Assembly: GCA_943325655.2 (NCBI GenBank)
Contig: CALPQG020000191.1
Coordinates: forward strand, 1 to 5,766
Length of the DNA: 5,766 bases
DNA from: Bifidobacterium breve
GTDB taxonomy: Bacteria > Bacteroidota > Bacteroidia > Cytophagales > UBA9547
Direction: 5' to 3'
Both the position numbers and the translations under genes were made by a program. Every line of letters begins with the position of its first letter. Position 1 is the stretch's first letter. A model generated the notes under the pieces. That model saw only the letters and a list, made by a program, of their open reading frames with translations. It had not been told where the DNA came from and did not search any database. Below, one piece after another: positions 1 through 5,758 of the stretch.

Positions 1-774
1 AATCATACCTGCAGCAGTTTTGATATGTACCTTTACCATTTCACCAGTAGTATCTACTGATTCAACAGAAGAATTGGTAAGCACTTCAATGCCTGATTTT
101 TTGAATGATTTTTCCAATTGTTTCGATACCTCTTCATCTTCCACCGGAACGATTCTTGGCATAAATTCTACAATCGTTACATTGGTTCCGATTGAATTAT
201 AAAAATAAGAAAACTCCACTCCGATGGCTCCAGAACCAACTACAACCATTTTCTTTGGTTGTTTTTCCAATACCATCGCTTCGCGGTAGCCAATTACTTT
301 TTTACCATCAATAGGTAAATTTGGCAATTGACGAGAACGACTTCCAGTGGCTAATATAATATGGTTTGCGGTATATTCAGTCGCCACATTTGCAGCATCG
401 GTAACCATTAATTTCTTAGATCCAACCAATTTACCTACACCAGCTATAACATCTATTTTATTTTTGCGCAATAAAAATTGAATCCCTTTGCTCATGCCCG
501 AAGCCACGTCACGACTTCGTTTTACCACCGCTCCAAAATCAACGCTTGCGTCTTTTACATCAATTCCAAAGTCTTTGGCATGGTTGATATATTCAAATAC
601 CTGTGCACTTTTCAACAATGCTTTCGTAGGAATACAACCCCAGTTCAAACAAACCCCTCCTAGTTCTGCTTTTTCAACTACTGCTACTTTTAGTCCTAGT
701 TGAGAAGCACGAATCGCCGCCACATACCCACCAGGGCCACTACCCACCACCATTACATCGTAAGAATTTGCCAT
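1..774 (-). CDS. lpdA: Dihydrolipoyl dehydrogenase (E3), N-terminal part, cut by window edge
   Basis: This FAD enzyme reoxidises the dihydrolipoyl groups of 2-oxoacid dehydrogenase complexes and the glycine cleavage system, passing electrons to NAD+ in the cytoplasm. The ATG at 774-772 opens 258 codons that run off the left edge. The full-length family is about 460-475 residues, so the rest of the NAD domain and the C-terminal dimerisation domain with its catalytic His-Glu pair lie outside. Visible landmarks are the FAD Rossmann motif GSGPGG (residues 11-16) with ribose-binding Glu34, the redox-active disulfide motif GGVCLNWGCIPTK with Cys42 and Cys47, the ATGSR motif (142-146), and the NAD-binding GSGAIG (180-185) followed by Glu203, which favours NAD over NADP. 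No stop or frameshift interrupts the frame. Glutathione and mercuric reductases share this fold, but the disulfide context and the EFMPRIVPVEDEEVS stretch (203-217) fit E3 better. Which complex it serves cannot be told from this window. It is transcribed divergently from fabG. Confidence 0.96.
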   Translation of the reverse strand, partial: MANSYDVMVVGSGPGGYVAAIRASQLGLKVAVVEKAELGGVCLNWGCIPTKALLKSAQVFEYINHAKDFGIDVKDASVDFGAVVKRSRDVASGMSKGIQFLLRKNKIDVIAGVGKLVGSKKLMVTDAANVATEYTANHIILATGSRSRQLPNLPIDGKKVIGYREAMVLEKQPKKMVVVGSGAIGVEFSYFYNSIGTNVTIVEFMPRIVPVEDEEVSKQLEKSFKKSGIEVLTNSSVESVDTTGEMVKVHIKTAAGMI

Positions 775-837
775 AATATTATTTTGTATTTTATATTTCA
801 ATCTTGAATTGGGGATTTAAAAGTAAATCCGAATGGA

Positions 838-868
838 CAAATTTAACGCTACTTTATAAGATTCCAAA
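838..868 (-). promoter_or_regulatory. Bacteroidota-type promoter for lpdA
   Basis: Read on the minus strand, TTTG (868-865) is followed by exactly 19 nt and then TAAATTTG (845-838). This matches the Bacteroidota primary sigma consensus TTTG-N19-TAnnTTTG at every specified position. Transcription would start a few bases downstream, near 833, giving a leader of roughly 60 nt before the lpdA ATG. The leader is A/T-rich and shows no Shine-Dalgarno sequence, as is usual in this phylum. The start site is inferred. Confidence 0.78.
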
Positions 869-1081
869 AGATGAGGGATATTTAATCAAAAGCATCCTTA
901 AAATATATTCCATCCATTAAACCAATAAGTACATGAAAATGAAAAGCTATCCCTAAGCAATCATTTAAGCCAAGTACAAATTCAATATGACCAATTATAA
1001 TCAATCATTTTTCAAGATAGCATTTGACAAACAACAAAAATAAAATGACACATTTTTAAAAAGCGCATCAAAGACAAATCA

Positions 1082-1093
1082 TTATAATTATAA
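1082..1093. repeat. Perfect 12-bp AT palindrome upstream of fabG promoter
   Basis: TTATAATTATAA is a perfect 12-bp palindrome whose right end lies 28 bp before the TTTG (-33) element of the fabG promoter. It could be an operator or simply AT-rich chance. No second copy was seen in the window. Confidence 0.3.
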
Positions 1094-1121
1094 ATTTGTG
1101 GACTCATTAACCCAAATAAAT

Positions 1122-1152
1122 TTTGACTTTAAGTTGAAAGAAATTACTTTTG
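1122..1152 (+). promoter_or_regulatory. Bacteroidota-type promoter for fabG
   Basis: TTTG (1122-1125), a 19-nt spacer and TACTTTTG (1145-1152) match the Bacteroidota consensus TTTG-N19-TAnnTTTG exactly. The predicted start near 1157 would leave a leader of roughly 80 nt before the fabG ATG at 1236. A second, weaker candidate lies 27 bp upstream: TTTG at 1095-1098 and TAAATTTTG at 1117-1125, with the TA displaced by one base. The two would overlap at 1122-1125. Confidence 0.76.
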
Positions 1153-1235
1153 ATTTATTGATACATATTTCAATTTTTAAAAGTAGTTTTAGAATTGAAT
1201 TTGTCTTTTATTAAAAGAACCAATATTTATTGAAC

Positions 1236-1982
1236 ATGAAATTATTACAAGGAAAAATCGCTTTGGTTACTGGTGCTTCTAAAGGAATTGGTAGGGCCAT
1301 CGCACTACAATATGCTGCGCAAGGTGCAAACGTTGCTTTTACTTACCTTTCTAGCATAGAAAAAGGACTTGCTTTGGTAGCAGAATTGGAAGCTTTTGGT
1401 GTTAAAGCGATAGGTTACCGTTCAGATGCATCTGATTATAAGGCTGCTGAACAACTCGTTGAAAATGTTTTGGCAGATTTTGGTACCATAGATATTCTTG
1501 TAAACAATGCTGGCATCACCAAAGATGGTTTGTTGATGCGCATGAGTGAAGAACAATGGGATACAGTAATTCAGGTAAATTTAAAATCAGTTTTTAACCT
1601 GACCAAAGCTGCTCTTAAAACATTCATGAAAAACAAAGCTGGTTCTATTATCAATATTACTTCTGTAGTTGGAATAAGCGGTAATGCTGGCCAGGCCAAC
1701 TATTCTGCTTCTAAAGCTGGAGTTATTGGTTTTACTAAATCTGTAGCCTTAGAAATTGGATCAAGAAATATTCGTTCAAATGCCATCGCTCCAGGATTTA
1801 TTGAAACTGAAATGACTGCTGAATTGAACCCTGAAGTAGTGAAAGGCTGGACGGACAATATTCCGCTTAAACGTGCAGGAAAAGCCGATGACGTTGCCAA
1901 TGCTGCGGTTTTCTTGGGTTCTGATTTGTCCACGTACATCTCCGGACAAGTATTGCAAGTGGATGGTGGAATGCTGACCTAG
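1236..1982 (+). CDS. fabG: 3-oxoacyl-[acyl-carrier-protein] reductase
   Basis: FabG reduces 3-oxoacyl-ACP to 3-hydroxyacyl-ACP with NADPH, the first reductive step of each type II fatty-acid elongation cycle in the cytoplasm. The 248-residue product has the family length and the complete classical short-chain dehydrogenase signature: cofactor motif TGASKGIG (12-19), NNAG (90-93), and catalytic tetrad Asn115, Ser143, Tyr156 and Lys160 (YSASK). These are followed by IRSNAIAPGFIETEMT (179-194) and the C-terminal SGQVLQVDGGM. I chose the ATG at 1236: it gives the normal FabG N-terminus, while the in-frame TTG at 1230 adds only two residues. No Shine-Dalgarno sequence is visible. The gene has its own consensus promoter about 80 bp upstream and ends 146 bp before the VWA-like gene. 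A paralogous reductase such as acetoacetyl-CoA reductase cannot be excluded from sequence, but FabG is the better fit. Confidence 0.95.
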   Translation: MKLLQGKIALVTGASKGIGRAIALQYAAQGANVAFTYLSSIEKGLALVAELEAFGVKAIGYRSDASDYKAAEQLVENVLADFGTIDILVNNAGITKDGLLMRMSEEQWDTVIQVNLKSVFNLTKAALKTFMKNKAGSIINITSVVGISGNAGQANYSASKAGVIGFTKSVALEIGSRNIRSNAIAPGFIETEMTAELNPEVVKGWTDNIPLKRAGKADDVANAAVFLGSDLSTYISGQVLQVDGGMLT

Positions 1983-1997
1983 TTATCTTATAGTTGT

Positions 1998-2110
1998 CAG
2001 TTTACAGTAATCGGTTTAGCGTTTTTGTTAGCAAAACGGCAACCAATAACTTAATTTAGAATTACTGATTATCTTTATAAGCAGTTTCAAAAACTGATTA
2101 CTGAAAACTG
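1998..2110. repeat. Long inverted repeat in the fabG / VWA-gene gap
   Basis: The left arm (1998-2017, CAGTTTACAGTAATCGGTTT) and right arm (2091-2110, AAACTGATTACTGAAAACTG) are reverse complements at 18 of 20 positions and enclose a 73-nt spacer. The spacer contains a smaller hairpin at 2020-2038 and another ATTACTGA word at 2061-2068, which recurs at 2097-2104. CAGTTT (2082-2087) can also pair with AAACTG (2091-2096) across three bases, competing with the long stem. The arms belong to the same word family as the repeat at 4220-4285. No U-tract follows, so a simple intrinsic terminator is not supported. Confidence 0.65.
2020..2038. repeat. Small stem-loop inside the spacer of the 1998-2110 repeat
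   Basis: CGTTTT (2020-2025) pairs with AAAACG (2033-2038) around a 7-nt loop. It lies 37 bp after the fabG stop. The stem is short and no T-run follows, so I do not call it a terminator, though it could protect a fabG transcript 3' end. Confidence 0.35.
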
Positions 2111-2128
2111 TTCACAGAACACTTAAAA

Positions 2129-4207
2129 ATGATTCAAAAATTTGAAATATTAACCCAAAGTTCTCCCTTGTATTATGTACTTTGCGCGGGCCTTGGGCTT
2201 TTTTATGCTTTTATTTTTTATAAAAACAGCCTGATTGAAAACAAATTAACCACCTGGATATTAGCTAGTTTCAGGTTCTTGGTGGTCAGTATCATTTGTT
2301 TTTTATTGCTCAGTCCTATGGTGAAAACCATTACCAATGAATTTGAAAAACCCATCTTCCTGATTGCCCTCGACAATTCTGAATCTGTAGGTTTGGTGTA
2401 TTCAAAACCAACACAGGATTCGATTATTGCCCAGCTCAAACAACTTGTTCCAAACCTTCAAAAACAAGAAGCAGAAGTTCATTTTAAAACGCTCGACAAC
2501 CAAACATCATTGCCGGAACATCTTCCTTTTCAGGTAAAAAGCACCAATTACAGTACACTTTTGGCTGATATTGAAAACGAGTACGAAAACAGAAATTTGG
2601 TGGAAGTAATTCTAGCTGGAGATGGAATTATCAATGAAGGCGTATCTCCGGCCTATAAAATGTATCCTTTCAAAATTAGCACCATTGCTCTTGGCGATAC
2701 TACTCCTAAAAAAGACATTGCCATCAAAGGAGTTATAAACAATAAAACCACTTTTTTAGGCAACAAATTTCCCATTGAAGTTCAGTTGAATAATTACGGA
2801 TTTAAAAATACAAACGTAAATGTAAGTATTGCTAATGGTCAAAAAATCATTGCACAACAAAACATTACTTTGGGAGAATCTCACAATGAAATTCAATTTT
2901 TACTGGATGCAACTCAAAAAGGGATGCAGCACTATACCATAAATGTTAAACCCATCAAAGGAGAATACACACTTCAAAACAACCAACGACACGTATATAT
3001 AGAAGTGATTGACGGAAAAGAAAAAATACTGTTAATCGCTGCAACGCCACATCCTGATATCAAAGCCATAAAATCAACTTTAGAAAGTATAGACAACATC
3101 GAATTGTCCCTCTATATTCCTGAAATCAATACTTACAAAGATGACAAATACGATTTGATTGTTCTTCATCAAATCCCAAACCTCCAAGGCATTGGAAATG
3201 AGGTATTGCAAAAAGTAATGGCAAAAAACACCTCCTTGTGGTTTATTTTAGGCAATCAATCTGACCTCAACCGTTTCAATGGATTGAATACCATTTCCAA
3301 AATCATGACACGCGGAAGAACAGTAGACAAAGTCGCGCCTTATTTCAATCCTGGGTTTGACAAATTTGATATTGACGATAACTTCAAAAAACTGTATCCT
3401 AAATTGCCGCCATTGAGTGTTCCTTTTGGAGACATTCAATTGAACAACAGCACAGCAACTATGCTGTACCAAAAAATTGGAAACGTAAACAGTACCAAAC
3501 CATTATTGGTTTATAGCTTACAAACCGAACGTAAAATTGCTATACTTTTTGGTGAAGGAATTTGGCAATGGAGAATGGTGGCTTACGAACAAACACAATC
3601 TCATGAAGCTTTCGACCTGGTATTTTCAAAATTTACACAACTGCTTTCACAAAAAGTTGACAAAATAAAATTCAGGGTCTACCCTATTGAAAATGAAATT
3701 TTAAATACCGAACGCGTGGTATTTGAAACAGAGGTTTACAACGCCGTTTACGAACCCATATACGGTCAAAAAGTCAATTTAGAAATCAAATCTGAAGCAG
3801 GCAAAAAACTAAATTACAGTTATATCCTGCAAAAAGATGCACCACGTTTTGATATTGAAAACCTCCCTCAGGGAATTTATAAATTTACAGCCAGCACCAT
3901 GCTCGATGGCAAAAAAGAAATTTCTCAGGGTGAATTTACAGTCAAAGAACTTCAATTGGAAGTATTCAATACCACTGCCAACCACCAATTATTGAGAGAT
4001 TTGAGCAAGAAATCAGGAGGCACATTTGTGACTTTCAATAACATTGACCAGTTGGCCAAAAGCATCAATGCAAGTACGGCCAAACAAAAAATTCATTCTT
4101 CTGAAGAATTGCTTGAAATCATCCATTTAAAGTGGATTTTCTTCCTTATCCTTACACTGGTTTCAGCAGAATGGATCATCAGAAAAGCATTGGGAACCGG
4201 AGTATAA
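2129..4207 (+). CDS. Membrane-anchored VWA-like protein with glutamine-amidotransferase-like domain
   Basis: No specific function is known to me. The 692-residue product has two N-terminal membrane helices (about 13-31 and 43-63), a large soluble part and one C-terminal helix (about 667-684) followed by RK. By the positive-inside rule the soluble part faces the periplasm. Residues about 76-190 resemble a von Willebrand A domain: a hydrophobic strand runs into DNSES (82-86), fitting the metal-site pattern DxSxS, Thr139 or Ser142 may supply the next ligand, and LAGDG (162-166) fits the third metal-site loop. Residues about 195-295 look like a beta-sandwich. Residues about 298-480 resemble the class I glutamine-amidotransferase-like fold found in such proteins, ending in FGEGIWQWRM (474-483), with no obvious Cys-His-Glu active site. 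A second beta-rich part follows (about 512-610). The layout recalls BatA-type VWA membrane proteins. The ATG at 2129 has an A-rich leader and no Shine-Dalgarno sequence. No consensus promoter was seen in the upstream gap, so read-through from fabG is possible. Confidence 0.8.
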   Translation: MIQKFEILTQSSPLYYVLCAGLGLFYAFIFYKNSLIENKLTTWILASFRFLVVSIICFLLLSPMVKTITNEFEKPIFLIALDNSESVGLVYSKPTQDSIIAQLKQLVPNLQKQEAEVHFKTLDNQTSLPEHLPFQVKSTNYSTLLADIENEYENRNLVEVILAGDGIINEGVSPAYKMYPFKISTIALGDTTPKKDIAIKGVINNKTTFLGNKFPIEVQLNNYGFKNTNVNVSIANGQKIIAQQNITLGESHNEIQFLLDATQKGMQHYTINVKPIKGEYTLQNNQRHVYIEVIDGKEKILLIAATPHPDIKAIKSTLESIDNIELSLYIPEINTYKDDKYDLIVLHQIPNLQGIGNEVLQKVMAKNTSLWFILGNQSDLNRFNGLNTISKIMTRGRTVDKVAPYFNPGFDKFDIDDNFKKLYPKLPPLSVPFGDIQLNNSTATMLYQKIGNVNSTKPLLVYSLQTERKIAILFGEGIWQWRMVAYEQTQSHEAFDLVFSKFTQLLSQKVDKIKFRVYPIENEILNTERVVFETEVYNAVYEPIYGQKVNLEIKSEAGKKLNYSYILQKDAPRFDIENLPQGIYKFTASTMLDGKKEISQGEFTVKELQLEVFNTTANHQLLRDLSKKSGGTFVTFNNIDQLAKSINASTAKQKIHSSEELLEIIHLKWIFFLILTLVSAEWIIRKALGTGV

Positions 4208-4219
4208 TGGAGTGATGAG

Positions 4220-4285
4220 TTTTGAGTGTTTAGTTTTGAGTATTAAAACTGAAAACTGTAAACTGAAAATGTAAACTAAAAATTT
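4220..4285. repeat. Heptamer-based imperfect palindrome between VWA gene and glycosyltransferase gene
   Basis: The right part is a degenerate tandem of about 7 bp: AAACTGA, AAACTGT, AAACTGA, AAATGT, AAACTAA, AAATTT (4246-4285). The left part (4220-4244) has the same period, with TTTTGAG at 4220 and 4234. Positions 4220-4244 are complementary to 4245-4269 at 19 of 25 positions, with no loop between the arms. The 12-mer ACTGAAAACTGT (4248-4259) recurs exactly at 2100-2111 in the preceding gap. The repeat fills most of the 83-bp gap and ends 5 bp before the next start codon, so it would lie in that gene's leader if transcribed. Confidence 0.65.
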
Positions 4286-4290
4286 AACAC

Positions 4291-5520
4291 ATGAAAGTAC
4301 TTTACATCTCTTACGATGGCATGACAGACCCATTGGGACAAGCACAGGTAATTCCGTATTTACAAGAATTGTCTGAGCGTTTTGGTCATGAGTTTGTGTT
4401 GTTAAGTTTTGAAAAAGCAGACAATTACAGTGTACACAAAGAAAAAATCACAGCACTTTTAAAGCCTTATAACATCAATTGGCAACCACAAATGTACACC
4501 AAAAGTCCACCGGTACTTTCAACAGTGAAGGACATTTATGTGATGCAAAAAGCGGCCATCAACTTGTGTAAAAAGCACAAAATAGAAACCTTACATTGTC
4601 GCAGCTACATTGCAGCTTTGGTTGGATTGATGTTGAAAAAATCGCTCAAAGTGAAATTTGTATTTGACATGCGTGGCTTTTGGGCCGATGAACGTGTAGA
4701 TGGAAAATTGTGGAACCTGTCTAACCCCATATTCAATACCATATATAAATTCTTCAAAAAGAAAGAGTTACAATTTTTTCAACAAGCCGATTATGTCATC
4801 AGTTTGACGCATAACGGTAAAAAAGAAATCTTGTCCTGGCCAGCAATTGATGCTTCGAAAATCAAGATTCAGGTCATCCCTTGTTGTGTGAATACTGCAT
4901 TGTTTTCTCAAAGCAATGTTAAACCTGAATTACAAGAGGAATTCAGAAAACAATTAAATATCAGTGTTGATCAAACTGTAATTACTTATATCGGTTCGGT
5001 TGGCACATGGTACATGTTAGATGAAATGCTTGATTTTTTCAAAGTATTCAAGGCCAACAAACCCAATGCTAAATTCTTGTTTATCACCCCTGATAAACCT
5101 GAGCACATCTTAAAAGCGGTTACAGACAAAGGATTAGCGCCAAATGATTTTCCAATCCTCCAAGGAGAACGAGAATTCATTCCTACACTTTTGAGTTTAT
5201 GCGCAGCTTCAATCTTCTTTATCAAACCAGCCTATTCCAAAAAAGCCTCTTCACCTACCAAACAAGGCGAATTAATGAGTATGGGAATTCCGGTAATTTG
5301 CAATGCAAACGTTGGAGACACAGATTATGTGGTGAATACTTACCACTCCGGCGTTGTCGTTGACGACTTTAGTGAAGCAGCTTACTTCAAAGTAGTTACA
5401 GGATTTGACCAACTGTTACAACTTAATAAACAAACCATTGAAGCTGGAGCAGAAGATTTTTACTCCTTGAAAAAAGGAGTTGAATTATACAATCAAGTAT
5501 ATGATAATTTGAAACCATAA
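4291..5520 (+). CDS. Glycosyltransferase, GT4 (group 1) type
   Basis: This is a probable retaining glycosyltransferase that moves a sugar from a nucleotide-sugar donor to a growing surface glycan at the cytoplasmic side of the membrane. Donor and acceptor are unknown. The 409-residue product has the two-domain GT-B layout. The N-terminal acceptor half opens with MKVLYISYDG and the DPLGQAQ loop (13-19), followed by HCRSY (102-106) and FDMRGFWADERVDG (125-138), typical of this family. The C-terminal donor half starts around YIGSVGTWY (233-241) and contains SSPTKQGELMSMGIPVI (320-336), equivalent to the GT4 donor-binding motif. The second Glu of the EX7E pattern is kept (Glu327), while position 319 is Ala; many group 1 enzymes with an SPTK-type loop also lack the first Glu. 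There is no signal peptide or membrane helix. The ATG at 4291 follows an A-rich leader. The gene lies 83 bp after the VWA-like gene, and no clear promoter was seen in the gap. Confidence 0.9.
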   Translation: MKVLYISYDGMTDPLGQAQVIPYLQELSERFGHEFVLLSFEKADNYSVHKEKITALLKPYNINWQPQMYTKSPPVLSTVKDIYVMQKAAINLCKKHKIETLHCRSYIAALVGLMLKKSLKVKFVFDMRGFWADERVDGKLWNLSNPIFNTIYKFFKKKELQFFQQADYVISLTHNGKKEILSWPAIDASKIKIQVIPCCVNTALFSQSNVKPELQEEFRKQLNISVDQTVITYIGSVGTWYMLDEMLDFFKVFKANKPNAKFLFITPDKPEHILKAVTDKGLAPNDFPILQGEREFIPTLLSLCAASIFFIKPAYSKKASSPTKQGELMSMGIPVICNANVGDTDYVVNTYHSGVVVDDFSEAAYFKVVTGFDQLLQLNKQTIEAGAEDFYSLKKGVELYNQVYDNLKP

Positions 5521-5617
5521 ATCGCCCAATTACAAAAAAAATCACTGACAATAATCATAATTAGGGTCTGCTGAAAAACTCGCTTACCCATTAATTTTCA
5601 CTATAATTCTAACTTTT

Positions 5618-5661
5618 GTCACTTTTCCCCTTGATGAAAAAAGTAACCAACGAAAATCAAG
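5618..5661. repeat. Interlocked inverted repeats with pseudoknot topology
   Basis: The first pair is GTCACTTTT (5618-5626) with AAAAGTAAC (5639-5647), 8 of 9 positions pairing. The second is CTTGAT (5630-5635), inside the loop of the first, with ATCAAG (5656-5661), a perfect 6-bp match. The crossing order gives an H-type pseudoknot with linkers of 3, 3 and 8 nt, which are sterically reasonable lengths. Either stem could also form alone. Folding is inferred from complementarity only. Confidence 0.5.
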
Positions 5662-5663
5662 AC

Positions 5664-5677
5664 TCCGCCACGGCGGA
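5664..5677. repeat. GC-rich palindrome TCCGCC-AC-GGCGGA
   Basis: Two perfect 6-bp arms are separated by two bases, forming a sharp GC-rich island in otherwise AT-rich DNA. It lies three bases after the second stem of the pseudoknot-like repeat. On the plus strand the following run is A-rich (5687-5693), not T-rich, so it is not a standard terminator for the upstream glycosyltransferase gene. Confidence 0.65.
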
Positions 5678-5740
5678 CAAGTTGTTAAAAAAATGCTACG
5701 AATTTGCTCCATTACGCTGAAACAAACTCGCCACTAAATT

Positions 5741-5758
5741 TGTTGAAAACTTTCAACA
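5741..5758. repeat. Perfect 8-bp palindrome near the right edge
   Basis: TGTTGAAA (5741-5748) and TTTCAACA (5751-5758) are perfect reverse complements across two bases. GCTAC (5695-5699) and GTAGC (5759-5763) give a further outer pair. These may belong to a structure that continues beyond the window. Confidence 0.5.

Larger units (their letters stand above)
775..1235. other. Divergent intergenic region lpdA/fabG
   Basis: This 461-bp stretch separates two genes read outwards. It is very AT-rich, with stops in all frames and no open frame with coding character. It contains the two outward-facing consensus promoters (838-868 minus, 1122-1152 plus), a 12-bp palindrome at 1082-1093 and a short AT inverted repeat, CTTTTATTAAAAG, at 1205-1217 in the fabG leader. 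Between about 870 and 1080 I see nothing recognisable: no RNA gene and no long repeat. Confidence 0.7.
5570..5731 (+). repeat. Spaced direct repeat, GCTGAAA..AACTCGC
   Basis: GCTGAAAAACTCGC (5570-5583) recurs as GCTGAAACAAACTCGC (5716-5731). They are identical apart from two extra bases (CA) in the second copy, and their starts lie 146 bp apart. The two copies bracket the nested inverted repeats and the GC palindrome, so they may mark the ends of one repeat unit or an internal duplication. Confidence 0.55.

Noticed and set aside
20..703. Short plus-strand open frames at 20-202, 478-663 and 488-703
   Set aside because: They lie antisense to lpdA, whose reverse-strand frame is uninterrupted and carries all the family motifs. 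The plus-strand peptides show no recognisable pattern.
1035..1042. Minus-strand TATTTTTG as a second lpdA promoter
   Set aside because: No TTTG lies at the right spacing on the minus strand, and the perfect promoter at 838-868 is much closer to the gene.
1230..1235. TTG start for fabG adding two residues
   Set aside because: The ATG at 1236 gives the normal FabG N-terminus and length. The TTG has no better leader.
4203..4208. TATAAT-like hexamer at the end of the VWA-like gene
   Set aside because: It overlaps the stop codon, has no -35 partner, and the phylum's promoters use TAnnTTTG rather than TATAAT.
5664..5693. GC hairpin plus homopolymer run as an intrinsic terminator for the glycosyltransferase gene
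   Set aside because: The run after the hairpin on the plus strand is A, not T, and the hairpin is about 145 bp past the stop. On the minus strand only a weak T-rich stretch follows.
5735..5742. TAAATTTG, a match to the -7 promoter element near the right edge
   Set aside because: There is no TTTG at the required 19-nt spacing upstream (the bases are TTAC), and it overlaps a palindrome. A chance match is likely in AT-rich DNA.
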